Shown: positions 33,746-46,511, counted from the first letter of the stretch. The stretch: 64,000 nt of DNA from Tubulanus polymorphus (GCF_964204645.1 NC_134028.1:11761001-11825000); one strand, 5' to 3'. Program-made: numbers and translations. Notes: generated from the letters alone by a model not told the origin.

Positions 33746-33953
33746 TCAAGATTTCTGGCTGGGGGTCAGATTTCCCGAAGATTTTTTTCAAGAAAATATA
33801 TGGCCGGGGTGAGGGAGGGGGTGGGCAGAATTCTGGATGATGGAAAAAAATCTTCCGGAATTTGCCTCCCCCCTCCCTCCATGGGGTTGTTATGGAGACT
33901 GTTGTATACTTCAATTTCTTGTATACTTCAAATTCTATCAGTATTTGAAGCAC

Positions 33954-34817
33954 AAGGTTCCCAGCTGTTTCGAGTCGTTTTTTTCTTCAATGGTATATAT
34001 ACTGATCAGAATATTTTAATTCACTTGATATTCCTTTAGTTTTAAAAAGCGAACAAGTAACAAGTAATACTGGGATTCAGTGAACTTTCAGTGAATTCAG
34101 TGAATGCAGGCGTTAACAAATCCTGGCACCTCCCCCTGTCCAGGTATTCAATTTTTTATATATTTCGTAAGCTAGGAATTCGACCATCATTTCAAAAAAT
34201 TTCTGTATTAGGCATCCTACCTCCATTAGACTTTCCTATGTGAGGCATAAGTTACCTATTAGATGATTACTTACTGTTGTCATTTTTTTGAAATATAAAA
34301 AAAATCATAGACCTACCATTAATATCAGCAAAAAATCCAGTCATCTACAGTTCATTTACTGTAGGGTTCTGCTCCCGATGAATAGTTAGAGGCCTAGATA
34401 GCTGGGAGACTACACTCACGGTTCGCTTTTTAAAACTAACCCTTGTTAACTTGTTATTTTGTCATTTGAAACACAGCCGGGCCCTTATAATGGAATCCCT
34501 CTCCCTATTTTTTATTTCCTGATAAATCCTATCTCATTCAACAGGCTGTCGATATTTTCCTACAGCAGGAAAAACGATTTTCATACGAAAGATGGATGAT
34601 AACTGTGGCCAGACATTTGACTCCCAAACAACAGTTTTTGATATCAGTACCCTAGGATTCCGACATTATATCACCATCGTAGACGTCGAAAGCCTGATGT
34701 ATACATGGACAGGGGGTGTCAACATTTTTTTTGACGCCTGCATAAATATGGCCATCTGTTCGATTATAACCAATTTGATTTATTCCGTATTTTTATGATT
34801 TTGGTTTTGTTTTCCAG
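33954..34817. other. unassigned sequence upstream of the Myb/SANT-like exon pair
   Basis: An upstream exon of the plus-strand gene is expected but I could not place it. A reading QEKRFSYERWMITVARHLTP near 34563-34640 after a CTACAG acceptor is possible but has no good donor. Confidence 0.3.
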
Positions 34818-34898
34818 TTAACAATTCAAAGTGGGTCGATAATGAATCGAAGGTATACAGAAAAGGAATGAAAAAAACAAAAAGCCCAGCTATAAAAG
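34818..34898 (+). CDS. penultimate exon of a Myb/SANT-like gene fragment
   Basis: Acceptor TTTTCCAG before 34818 and donor AAAAG|GTATGC at 34898/34899. It reads NNSKWVDNESKVYRKGMKK, TKSPAIK plus one base, a basic linker. The one leftover base (G) joins the AT that starts the exon at 37620 to give GAT, so both exons share a frame. Earlier exons are not identified. Confidence 0.55.
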
Positions 34899-36755
34899 GT
34901 ATGCTATGATATTCTTACATTTCCAATTTCATCTTGCTATCGTAGACAGGCAATTACTTTCGTTGGGATTTTCTTAGGCTCTTATATTCTCACATGTTTT
35001 ATGTACCCATAAAGTCTAAGTACCTTCTGTAAATTGGTTAAATCTGTTGCATATTTCTTACATACAGTAGACACATTTTACTTACATTCATACAGTAGCC
35101 TAAACTGGTATCCAGCAATAATTCAGTAAAATAAAAAAATGTTTGCTTCTGTTTTTCAATACATAAATATCGCCTAGCCCCCATTGGTTATCAGTGTTTG
35201 TTACTTCATCTGTGAACGACGCCTTTCATTTTCAGTAGGCATCATTGTTTTAAATGACTGGCTCTGTTACCCGTCACTGGCAGTCAAAATTATCATTGGT
35301 GGAGAATCTTGTTGCAGTGAGTCACAAGCGGTTGAATTGCAAACCTACATCCGGCATAAGTCCACTTGTTACCTCTGTTGCATTCCTATGGCTGATGAAT
35401 TATGATTTCTATTGGGAACTATTTATTGGTTTGTTACGTGTACGCACACCCAGTCGCCTATTGCAATACTGTTCACAACTAACTATATGATCTTAAAGCC
35501 TTTTTTCTGCCCAATCTCCAGCACCTTGCGAGTGGATTAATATAATTATTGAGAATGAGAGCTGCCAGTTAGACGTCACAATGCTCATGGGCTTCTAGTT
35601 GCAGGTTTTTGGCAGAGTGGTTTAACTCTTAAAAAATCGCTGGCAGACACGTCAATCCACGTTAAATCATTCAGTCTTTATGGTCAAAGACCATAGAGCT
35701 ATCATCGCTAGTAAAATTCCTGCCGTTCAACGAACAACACCCGTAGTATCTCTACTGCCATGGATATAGTACCATAATGCTGAATCGATATAGAACTGAT
35801 AATCCGATAAAAAGTTGTCTGTAACGCATCATTTGCATATATCCATGATCCTAACTATGACTATCATAACCTGTTGTACCTAAAGTCCCAAAATCGTGAT
35901 GAATTATGGAAAGTTCTGAGGCGCATGAAGGGCTCACCATATCAGTGAATTGTCTACATCAGTTTTACCCAGGAAGAAAGACACTCTAAATATTTGGATG
36001 GATATATGAAAGCTGGGGGTACTGGAGTGTGTAATGGGTAGTGTAGTGTGATCTGTGTGCATTTGTGGCCAGCACACAGATCATATTGTTCAATGGGGTT
36101 TGGTCCAGGACTCGCGAGATTTTCAACAACATGGAAGTAACGTGTAATAAATGATGACTTGAATTGCATGACTACCTACCACCCCTCATTATTGTTGGAA
36201 AACTAAACGTTCGGCACTGACTAAAAATTAGTAATAACATTTTAGAAATGGCCAGAATCTCATTTTTATTTTACAATTGCGATTGGTATAATTTTTTTTT
36301 AAACAGCCGTTAAGGCATCATGTTTCGTCTGCAATTCACTGCAAATAGTTACGCAACTACGCACATTTCAGTGTTTTTGGCAGCTGTACACTCAATCAGC
36401 ACCGTTCGTGACTAGCTTCACTGCGGAATTATCATTAATTAACATCGCCATATCACATCATCAACTTATATTGTGCCTTAAAACCCTAACAGCCGAAATA
36501 ATTGAAATGCACACACGATTTCTATCATTGAAAATGGAGAGAGTGGCCATGTTTGTGTTTGCTGCTTCGCGTAAATCCCGCGCGGTGGGGCAACCGCGCG
36601 GTGTGGGGCCGATACATCCAGCAATGAAGTGTTATCCCATCACTCTCCTCACAGGTTCTCGTGCACTGATACATTCCTAAGTAGTTCGTGGACTATACCA
36701 TTATGGAATATAGGGCCGGAAGGATTGTTTGGGTGATTACACTATTCTTTGTGGG
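34899..36755. other. intron of the Myb/SANT-like fragment, unassigned
   Basis: No repeat or gene recognised between the exon donor at 34899 and the hAT element at 36756. Confidence 0.3.
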
Positions 36756-37237
36756 CAGAGTTGCAACTTATGTGACGCTAAAAATCCGGAAAATAAGTCG
36801 GGGGTCTGGACCCCCAGAAAAATTTTTGAAATTAGAACGCCAGGAGATGCGTTCTGGCGCAATACGCGTTATAGGCCTCATTTTCAATACTGCCTATAGA
36901 TCATTTTTTCAAATAGCGATTGGTTCCGTCGAATACACCTCATATATAAACCAGAGCCAAAAACAAACGAAGCGTCAGTCGATTTCGATCGTCGCGTCAT
37001 CTTGGTTTAATCGTGTACTGCGGGGTTGTTGCCACTACGTGGCAGCACAATACGGCTTTTTCAAACCCTCTACGGAGCCGTCACGTTTTGATGTTTAGGG
37101 TCGAATCCCGAATTGATTTCATTTTTTTCGCGATGTTTTCTTTTGTGGTTATTTGACTTCTCCCGAAAATCTGGAAATGAAATTGGATTTCTTAAAAATC
37201 CGGAATTCCGGAGAAATCCGGAGAAGTGGCAACTCTG
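36756..37237. mobile_element. small non-autonomous hAT element
   Basis: Ends CAGAGTTGCAACTT and AAGTGGCAACTCTG form a 14-bp inverted repeat with one mismatch. Near the left end is GGGGGTCTGGACCCCC, a hairpin common in hAT relatives of this window. The right subterminal region has TCCGGAATTCCGGA. Possible flanking repeats are imperfect (TGTGGG / TGTAGGG). No transposase. Confidence 0.7.
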
Positions 37238-37619
37238 TGTAGGGAAGGTAGATATGACCTCCGCGCTATTATTGACGCTAAACTACATCGTCAGCCACGC
37301 ATTTCATATTGAAACAGATCGTTACGTTGAAATAAACTAATGTCTTTATAGAACAAATAATCAATTTATTTTCCCCATTCCTTAAAGAATTTTTCAGGAT
37401 TTAGGGAAAATAGAACCACTTTTGGCTGGGGATAATGTTCGTTAAACGGTAAAAAACAGCCTCACGGGAACCCTGGAAACGTGAATTTGTTTTCACTGAT
37501 GACATCTCCTCGTGGATCCACTCACTACTATTTATTCAATATTAAACGCTGTCTTCGACCATATGGACCTTTATGGTCCTCTTGTTATCATAATTTTTTA
37601 CAAGGTTTTTTTTTTTCAG
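37238..37619. other. intron remainder before the Myb/SANT exon
   Basis: Ends in a T-rich tract and CAG at 37617-37619, the acceptor of the next exon. No other feature. Confidence 0.4.
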
Positions 37620-37825
37620 ATAAAAGAGTCCGGTGGTCAGATGAGGAAGAAATAGCGATTGAAACTTCCTTAGGAAAGTTCCTTACACTTATGAAGGTGC
37701 CTGGCAGAAGAGAAATAGAAGATTGCATTAAAAGAAATCCAGTCTTGCAGCAACGATCATGGCTTGTGGTTAAGAGTAAAATCTTTAATATGATTGAGAA
37801 ATTAAAAAAATCCTTCCCTGAATAA
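37620..37825 (+). CDS. terminal exon: Myb/SANT-like C-terminal domain
   Basis: After a strong polypyrimidine tract and CAG the frame reads DKRVRWSDEEEIAIETSLGK, FLTLMKVPGRREIEDCIKRN, PVLQQRSWLVVKSKIFNMIE, ending KSFPE and stop TAA. The W..EE..A...... spacing, PG+-E--C element and a second W (RSW..VK) form the Myb/SANT-like tail seen in many uncharacterised invertebrate and fish proteins, often TE-derived. Its role is presumably DNA binding (inferred). It is transcribed opposite to the host gene and lies in that gene's 29-kb intron. Complete upstream gene not found. Confidence 0.6.
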
Positions 37826-39348
37826 AAGGAATAGAACTGAACCACCTGATTTCCGCTAAGTCTATGCACTGTATTGGTTCTATTTTATTGCATTATGTTT
37901 AAATGCAGACAATTGTATTAGAGCTAGGTGCTGGCAACACTGCTTCATAACTGTGTCCTCAGTTTGATGGCATGGAATCAAGAGTTCATTCTGTATGTTA
38001 AAACATTGACAATGTTATCTTAAGTGTGTCCTCAAATTGTTGGCATCTCAAACATTTCCACTTGTACCTCTGAAATAATGGTTACTTATACCATTAAGTA
38101 TTTGATACTCGTAATAAATCTTAGAAATGTTTATCATTCTACTTATTATTAGTTGTGTTTACTCCATCTATGTGGGTATAATTGGTCATTGTTTTGGAAA
38201 TTGAATTTGAGAAGTATGATTTATGTTTCTGTTGCATCATCTTGTGACTCCAATTCTGCTGACTTGTCATTATTGGATAGGGCAAATGAATTTAGTCTTG
38301 AAATACCTCATAAGAAGTTTTTCATGATATTTAACCATCCATTGTCAATTCATTTACTAAAGTGAAGCGTTGAAAAAATCTTTTTTTAAATACCGATATC
38401 ATACACTATTAGATTTCAAATTCAATTTCAAGTACGTTCTGATTAAGTCCTCAGTTTGATGGTATATGATCCAAGTTCAATCAGTTTTTCCTCGATTTGA
38501 TTTGATTTGAAAACATGGCAGGGAAACATTATTGCGAATGATGTGCAGTTATTTTTTGAAAAGGGATTACCCAGACAAAGGGATATCTTACCTACCATAA
38601 AATTGACTTGAAATATTTGCTACAATGAAGCTTTGACAAAAACTTGATTAAAATACCGATATCATACAGTCCTCAGTTTGATGGTATATGATCCGTTCAT
38701 TCCATTTTTTCCTCGATTTGATTGCAACTCGCTAAGGGGACAATTACAATTTTCCTTTTTGAAAAGTATTCTTTTAAGGACGACGGTACGTAGACGTACG
38801 GTGACGTATGGTCATCGGCCAGACCGTTGACATAGGCTCGGTAATGCGAGCCAAAAAAAGTGAAATAATGAAAATTTTCGTAGAAGACGAGTGATGGTAA
38901 ACTGATACATGTAGCTGACATGTAGCTTAATTCCATAGGACAATCAAAAATCTTCTAACGTCTCCCAATGTAGAAATATTGATTAAGAAAGGCAAGATTA
39001 TTACAAACTCTATGATAAAGCAGAATTTAGAAAAGACAGTCTCATCTTCTCACTGCTATCATAGTTTTAATGATTATTCATTGTTTGTTGTGAATAAATG
39101 AATTTATTTTCTCAAATATATGAACATGGGTATAACAATTTTGTTTGATTACTACATATGTATTGAAATTTTACATATTTGAGGAGGACATCTCCATGCG
39201 TACATAATATAGGTTATAATACATGGCTGTGAGTATTAGTTATCATCCGAGCAAATCTAGAAGTAACTCCACATGATACAGCACTTTCACATATCACTTG
39301 TGTCTTGTGCTTGGGTCAATAAAATAGGATGTAACACTCAGTGAAAGT
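37826..39348. other. AT-rich sequence with four copies of a TCCTCAGTTTGATGG motif
   Basis: GTCCTCAGTTTGATGG.AT..GATC occurs near 37960, 38020 (diverged), 38451 and 38663, the last two followed by TTTTTCCTCGATTTGATT. A short degenerate direct repeat of unknown nature. No gene. Confidence 0.5.
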
Positions 39349-39965
39349 GTCACCCTGATATAAGTTGCATATTCTATAATCATATATATCTACAATTTCA
39401 TATCGAATGGTTAAAAATATTTCATATCTCTTACTATATGAAATGCTTAATAATGATAATAATATAGTATTAATAATGTAATATAACTTATGAATATAGT
39501 ATCAATATTTGCTTTTTCGTAATCAACATGTCAGACTATACAATATGTATTCAAAGTAATTAGCTCTAGTCAGTGCTCCTCATCAATTAATTTACGTCCC
39601 TCAAACATGTCACTAGGTGTTAGTTTGTGAGTCCTGATGTCTACAACTTGTCTGACACCTAGGGTAGGGTTGTAAATTTCCAGAAATGTCTTGAGCTGTG
39701 CTTTGAATGCTGGCAGAGAGTCAATATCACGGAGAGGTTGCGGAAGGGAGTTCCACACTGTAGGTGTAAATTTCTCAAATGCGCGTCCGCCAAATGACTT
39801 AAGACGACATAATCTGACTAACAAAAGGTTCTGCGACCCGGAACGAAGTGTTCGGACTGGTCTGTAAACTGTTAACAGGCTGGAGAGGTAAGAGGGTGCC
39901 AAGTTATGGAGGCACTTAAAAACCAGCAAAGCAACTTTAAATAAGATCCGTTTGCGTACTGGTGA
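39349..39965 (-). mobile_element. 5'-truncated LINE tail (L2-type), copy 1
   Basis: Minus-strand 3' end of a LINE: the RT C-terminus (39965-39570) and about 220 bp of 3' UTR ending at 39349 (rc of CACCCTGATATAAGTTGC). The terminal 313 bp recur at 46199-46511. Confidence 0.8.
39570..39965 (-). pseudogene. LINE RT C-terminal fragment
   Basis: Reads KRILFKVALLVFKCLHNLAP, SYLSSLLTVYRPVRTLRS, LKSFGGRAFEKFTPTVWNSL and P..LRDIDSLPAFKAQLKTF, the usual C-terminal region of L2-like LINE proteins, ending IDEEH and stop. The palm and endonuclease domains are absent through 5' truncation. Confidence 0.8.
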
Positions 39966-40342
39966 ACGGAGAATCGGAGAGATGTGATCACGTGACTTAG
40001 TTCAAAGTAGTGCGCATGCGCGAAGGGGAAAAGCTGTCTGCTAACAGCTCCGATCAATTTCGGATTTTTGGACCGTAAAACTAGCTAACGGACTGTGTAT
40101 TCACTACATATTATCAGATTCGGCCCAAGGAACCATCAGAAATTGCTGAAGCGCTGCGACAACGTAAATTGGTTGCATTTGCAGTAGTTTTAAGTCGGTT
40201 AGAGACGTTGATTTTGACACTTGGCAACACGTGTGTTTACACCGGAAGTAAACAAACCAGCGCTTACAGAAATCCATACGCAGAGGAAATAGGACAACTT
40301 CATTTTATTATTAACTGACAAGTTAGCCGTTTGAAACCAACT

Positions 40343-41934
40343 ATGATGGCTTCGGGATTAAACGAAGGGAATAAGTATTCAATACGTAATAATGAAGCTA
40401 ACGAAACGAACAGTATTGACGAAATAAACATTTTGGATGTTTCAAGTAGCAACCAGGTGGTGCTTGCGTCAATTCGCGAAAACCAGGAAAACTCTAAAAA
40501 TTCACGTAGGACATCGCTGGCACTGGAGCTATCAAATCATCAGGACGTGGCAGGTACATCGAATGTTTACCATTGTTCACCTACTAACACCACTACTAAC
40601 AACACATCCCCCAGTACCGTTGTTACTAATACACTACTAAATCCGACTCACGACGACTGGCCCGATGATAACAACAGAAATGAAGAGTGGCAGGATGACT
40701 GGAGATCCGAGGGGGACGATAGCTCTGATCCCGAACACTTGACCACGCCAAAATTGAAGAATCAACAGAGAGTCAAATATCACCTCTCCGGTTCCTCACG
40801 TACTAGACAGTTCATCAGACCGCAGCAAGGGATATCATCTACATCAGCTAGTTTCAGTAGACCAACATATCTGGCAGCTGAATCGGATACACCAATAGGG
40901 TTCTCCCCGATACCTAAGATAAGAATATCCAAAAACACTTCAAACATGCCAGAAAATAGTATGGATATTGAAATCGGGCCCCATAAAGGAGACAAACCCA
41001 TCCAGCAAGCTAGTAAAAAAAGGAAGATGAATATATGTCTATCTTGTGGGGACAGTGGACGCAATATCAGTTGTTCGATATGTCAAGGCAACTGGTGCGA
41101 AACCTGCGTCAGAACGATGTACGAAGATATTGACCTGAAAAATTTGATGTTCTTCATCTGCAAGCCATGCAAGGAGGATCTTCCTAACCTAAGCAGAACA
41201 AGAAATGAGTTTAGTCCTGAAATTACCGGTACTCATAGTTTCTCACCGGAGGACTTAGCTTGCATGAAAGATATTTTCAAAGCTGGAATCAAAGAGGTTG
41301 CCGATCAAAAAGTAGACAAGGACGACTTCAAGCAACTTCTAACTGAATTCAGTAAGCTCAACACAAAGGTTGAAACGATGAGCACAAACCTTGAAAAGTC
41401 TGAGACCAAGAGGATACAGGAAATTGAAAAGTAACACAAAATATAGAAAGCGATATTCGTGATATAACCGATAGTATCCTGGAGTCAAGACAGAGACGTA
41501 CCCACCTGATCCTGTACAACGTCCCCGAATGCAATGACCCGGACTGGAAAGTTAGATTAAAAACAGATAGTGATGCTGTCGAACGATTTCTCACTGTTAC
41601 TCTGGGAGCATCAGTCGAAAAACCAAAGCACCTGATGAGATTGGGATCCCAACGTACGGACGGGTCAGACAGACCTCTTAGAGTAATATTGAATACGGAA
41701 TGGGAAAAAGATTCATGCTTAGATCGCTATCTCAACAAACTTCGATACAATAGGGATACTTTAGGAAATATCAGAATGAGCGAAAATAAATCAAAACTTG
41801 AAATGAAAAAGTACAAGAAACTACGAGACGAACTCGAAAGAAGACTGCAAAATGGGGAGAAAAACTTGACAATCAGAAATTACCGAATAGTTGAACAACG
41901 AGCCAACAACAGGAGAGATAACAGCTTTCGATAA
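40343..41934 (+). pseudogene. CR1-like ORF1 with PHD-type zinc finger and RRM-like region, one frameshift
   Basis: ATG at 40343 (MMASGLNEGN). The first 200 residues are Ser/Asn/Thr-rich and disordered. A C4HC3-like finger follows: CLSCGDSG, CSICQGNWCETC, FFICKPCKED. A coiled-coil-like stretch runs to the frame break at about 41432 (EIEK, then VTQNIESDIRD in the next frame). Beyond it are an RRM-like strand RRTHLILYNVPE and a basic C-terminal domain KYKKLRDELERRL, TIRNYRIVEQ. This resembles ORF1 nucleic-acid chaperones of CR1-type LINEs, some of which carry PHD fingers. The break is a single missing base in an A/G run. Confidence 0.8.
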
Positions 41935-44900
41935 AAGGGATGTAGACCAACAGCCAATCAAAGTTTGCATCCCAGAAAACACCAGAAAAATTTACAAATA
42001 TCAGGACGATCAAAAAACGCATGAAACGAAAACTGAAAAAATTCAAGATAATAAATTCCAAGTAATCGAACGGAACTCCAATCAAAACGCCAGTCGACAA
42101 ATTCAACTCGAGAAATTAACTTGTTTAATGACTAATGCCGATCAATTGCCTAATAAAATAGACGAACTGGAGCTTATGGTAAATCAGTACTCGCCTCACA
42201 TAATTGGGATCAGTGAAATGAAGGCTAAAAACCCGAGAAGTACTACACGAAACAAGCCACCAAATATCAGGGGCTATGACTGTTTCAGCAATCTCGAGTC
42301 AGAGGCAGATAGCAGGGGAATATGCCTGTACATAAAAAGTGTGCTTTCCCCAGTACCCTTTCAGCTGAAGACAAAGTTCTCCGAAAATGTTTGGGCTTCG
42401 GTTAACCTAGAAAATGACAGAAAACTACATGTAGGATGTATATATAGAAGCCCAAACTCAAACGACGAAAATAACAATAAACTTCTGAAAATGCTAGATG
42501 AAATTTCACAACAAAATGCAGAAATGGTATTTTTCGGAGACTTCAACTATGGTGAAATTGAATGGGGAACACCTGAATGTAGCAAACCACCAGGACACCG
42601 TGCCTCAAAATTCCTGAATGCTACTCAGGATGCTTTCCTAACTCAACATCAGCTCGAACCATCTCGTTTCCGCGAAAACAACCAACCTAGCAATTTGGAT
42701 CTTATCTTCACGAACAGAGAAGGAAAGATATCCTCGATAGAACACACTTCTGGTCTTGGAAAGAGTGACCACAACATTATAACATTTGATTATAATTCAT
42801 CAGTCTCCTACACAAGAAATATCCAGGATAAGGTGCAATACTCCAAAGGTGATTATGATAAACTACGACGATTAACTCAGCGAAACTGGGCTGATGAAAT
42901 GAAAAATATGAGTGTCGAGGAAAGTTGGGAGCACTTCAAATCAATAATAAAAGAGGCAGGGGAAAAGTCTATTCCTACTTCAAAATATAGTGGCGAAAGC
43001 AAACCTAGGCCACTCTGGATGACCCCGGATACTTTGAACTCAGTGAAAGAAAAGAAGAAGTCATGGAGGAAATATCTAAAAAACGAAATGTGACCAAGAT
43101 TATGCTCAATATGTCACCGTCAGAAATAAAACCAGAAGAGATCTAAGGAAAGCTAAGAGGAACTTGGAAAAGAACATAGCCGAAACAGCCAAAACTAATC
43201 CAATGGCTTTTTGGCAATATGCAAATAGTAAACTAACAAATAAGCAAGATATACCGCCTCTATACATATCCTTAGACCAAAACACCCTTACTGATTCCGA
43301 TGACATAAAAGCGGAAGTTTTTGCCAACTATTTCGCATCCGTATTCGTTAACGAAGACTTGCAGAATATTCCTGTTTTACATGATGTGCCAGAGCGCCCA
43401 AAACAAGAAAATATAGAAATCAAAGAAGACAAAGTTTTAAAATTATTAGAGAAAATCAAGGTCAACAAATCTCCAGGTCCAGATCGACTCCACCCGGGAG
43501 TACTCTTTGAAGCTAGAGAAAACCTTTATGTACCTCTTACAGTCATTTTCAACAAGTCGTTACTAAGTGGTGAAATACCAAAAGACTGGAAACTCGGGTG
43601 TGTTACCCCGTTGTGCAAAAAGGGAGATAAACATAAAGCTGAAAATTACAGACCCGTAAGTTTAACTTCCCTAGCATCCAAGCTTATGGAGACGCTAATT
43701 AGAGACGCTGTGACGAAACATCTGGAAGAAAATAAATTGTTATCGAACGACCAACATGGATTCAGATCGGGAAGGTCTACCACCACAAATCTGTTAGATT
43801 CACTTGACGATTGGACTGAAGCACTGGATAATGGATATGCAATCGATTGTATATACCTTGATTTTCAAAAAGCATTTGATACAGTGGCCCACCATAGATT
43901 AAACTAAGATAAAGCACATTGGTATAACAGGCATCATCGGTCGATGGATTGAAAATTTTCTTAAAGACAGAAAGCAATGCGTTCGGGTAAATAACAGATG
44001 TTCATCGTGGAGAGAGATCAAAAGTGGTGTACCGCAAGGTAGTGTATTGGGACCTACACTATTCACTATATACATAAACGACCTTCCAGGGGTAACAAGT
44101 GTCCCTACAAAGCTCTTTGCTGACGACACGAGGTTGTATAACATCATCAGATCAAGAAACGATTGTGAAAAACTGCAGGAAAGTGTTCTAAACGTAACAA
44201 ATTGGTCGAACACATGGGACCTAAGTTTCCACCCAGAAAAGGCAAACAGGCTCAGAATTGGACCCGAAACGAATCCTTTCAACTACAGCTTGAGTGGTGT
44301 ACCTATAAAAAGAAGTACCGCCGAAAAAGACCTCGGAGTGATTATAGATGATAAAATTAACTTTAAAACCCATATAGCCGATTCTGCTAACAAAGCTAAC
44401 AGAGTACTCTACACGATAAAAAGAACGATGCACTTCCAAGACACTCGTGCTTTTCTGCTACTGTATAAATCACTAGTGCGTCCTATACTAGAATACGGAG
44501 TGTGTGTTTGGGCACCAAACTCTATCCCCGAGATTGACAAACTCGAAAGTATCCAGAGGAGAGCTACGAAGATGATTAGAAATATTAGACATCTTCCATA
44601 TGAACAACGATTACAAGTACTAAATCTCCCCAGCCTATCTTATAGAAGACTGCGTGGAGATATGATCGAAACCTATAAGTATCTCTATAAAATAAATCGC
44701 GCAAGCTCCATCGTCCATCTAGACCCTAGACCAAGAGAAACACGAGGGCACTCTCTAAAACTGGAGAAACGTAGAAGCAAAAAATCTATACGAGCGAACT
44801 TCTTCAGCAATCGAATAATGAATATCTGGAATTCTCTACCTGATGATGTTGTATCATGCGAATCACTAGACCTATTCAAGAAAAAACTCGACAAGCAATG

Positions 44901-44940
44901 GACAAATTACGAACTGAAATTTAATTATAAAGCAAAATGA
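41891..44940 (+). pseudogene. CR1-like ORF2: endonuclease and reverse transcriptase, two frameshifts
   Basis: The frame is open from 41891, overlapping ORF1 by 44 bp, but its first ATG is at 42128 (CLMTNADQLPNKIDEL, the start of the endonuclease fold). Endonuclease motifs: IIGISEMKAK, GCIYRSPN, VFFGDFNYGEIEW, LDLIFTN, GLGKSDHNII. One extra base near 43090 shifts the frame (KYLKNE). RT: VNKSPGPDRLHPG, PVSLTSLASKLME, motif A YLDFQKAFDTVAHHRL, a second break near 43905, motif B SGVPQGSVLGPTLF, FADD box KLFADDTRLYN, and the C-terminus YGVCVWAPNS, RHLPYEQRLQVLNLPSL. Stop at 44940. Domain spelling is CR1/Rex1-like. Confidence 0.85.
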
Positions 44941-45176
44941 ACTGAAACTAGTCTATCCCCTTTTAGCAGCGCACTACGACGCAGATAAGGGACTATGTAC
45001 AGCTAACCAGTGCAAGATCGCAGAGCGGTCACTCACTTATATGCTGATACTGATATTATACTTATGATTCCGTATATAAAGACTATGTAAAGTTATGATA
45101 ATCATTCTCATTCCGGGATGCAATTAAGATTGTACATATAAGGTTTAACTGCCTTATTGTTCCTGATGGATGGAAT

Positions 45177-46198
45177 CTATTGGTAAAACTATTGGTTGTG
45201 ACTGGAACGTTGACCTCATGAGAATATCGTATTCATCTACACCTGTGACGAGATGGCCGTACAGATCGTCAACATTGCTGCTGTTTCAGTGGATACAATG
45301 CATTACGGAAACTTTTTGTCAGCCAAAGGTAATATAGTTGCTTCTTTGTCTCCAATTAGTGGTCAAATGAAGATGATAGAAAATTATAGGAATTTGGATA
45401 TAAGATACTACCGTACGATCAAAAAAGTTATCGCTGGTTTAAATAGTATGATTCACAATTCTTTTTTTTCTAGGTATCTAGTTCCAATCAGCTTAAATCA
45501 ATTTTAGTTTCATTTCGTACTAGAAGTATTCGAATACGGTACACTTCACAGAGAATATGTCTAAGGTTAATTAGTCAAATTCATCTACTTACAGTACAGT
45601 GCGTATCTATACTTTTTCGCAACAAACTATTTCAACCATACAAGAGGTTTAATCTGCAATTTTCATTTTCATAGGTTTATATTTTTTGTTTGTTAGTATA
45701 ACTGAAACATGAAGATGAATTGGTTAAATTTTCATGTGGACAAATATATAATCTCAGTTACACCTTATTTTGGATGATAATAATTTTTTTTCTTTTGGTT
45801 GATAAGGGTAACTGTATTTGTGTTGTGTTATTGCCTGAACACTGCTCTGATGTCAGATGTTGCACGTTACTATCATTGTATCACAAAATTCCGTCACAAA
45901 GCTATTTCCAGTCAGTAATCGAAAGATCTTCGAAACAGAGAAATGCGTACTACTTGCTATCACCAACTGGACTTCGGGACGCTATAACTACACAACACAT
46001 CGCTAGTTTTGTTTGTCGCAGAATCAACCAGAATTCGGGGATCCTCTGCAGATCATTGAAAATTACAGTTGACATATCGTCAACATGTGACTCTTTCGTG
46101 AATGACTGAGAATCCGGCGGAAGGAGTTTTGATAAGCTTTCAGCACCTACGTTTTCTGCAAATTTGGAGGACCAAATTCTATTGGACAAGGGAGCATC
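45177..46198. other. unassigned sequence with a possible minus-strand coding remnant
   Basis: Minus-strand frame from about 46198 to 45950 reads DAPLSNRIWSSKFAENVGAE, SLSKLLPPDSQSFTKESHVD, DMSTVIFNDLQRIPEFWLIL. It looks coding but I recognise no family and no splice sites. The rest is AT-rich and unassigned. Confidence 0.3.
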
Positions 46199-46511
46199 TG
46201 TCACCCTGATATAAGTTGCATATTCTATAATCATATATATTTACAATTTCAAATCGAATGGTTCATAATATTTCATATCTCTTACTATATGAAATGCTTA
46301 ATGATGACAATAATAGCATTAATAATGTAATATAACTTATGAATATAGTATCAATATGTGCTTTATCGTAATCAACATGTAAGACTACTCAATATGTATT
46401 CAAAGTAATTAGCTCTAGTCAGTGCTCCTCATTAATTAATTTACGTCTCTCAAACATGTCACTAGGTGTTAGTTTATGAGCCCTGATGTCTATAACTTGT
46501 CTGACACCTAG
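46199..46511 (-). mobile_element. L2-type LINE tail, copy 2 (313 bp)
   Basis: Matches 39349-39661 nearly base for base, including the 3' terminus. Truncated at CTGACACCTAG, where the CR1-like tail of opposite orientation starts. Confidence 0.85.

Larger units (their letters stand above)
39990..45176 (+). mobile_element. nearly full-length CR1-like LINE
   Basis: About 5.2 kb: a GC-richer 5' UTR (39990-40342), ORF1 with a PHD-type finger, ORF2 with endonuclease and RT, and a 3' UTR ending in GATGGATGGAAT at 45176. The same 129-bp 3' end recurs at 46512-46640, which fixes the terminus. Three single-base frame breaks (near 41432, 43090 and 43905) make this copy inactive, but decay is light. The 5' boundary is uncertain because the sequence abuts the L2-type tail. 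Confidence 0.85.
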
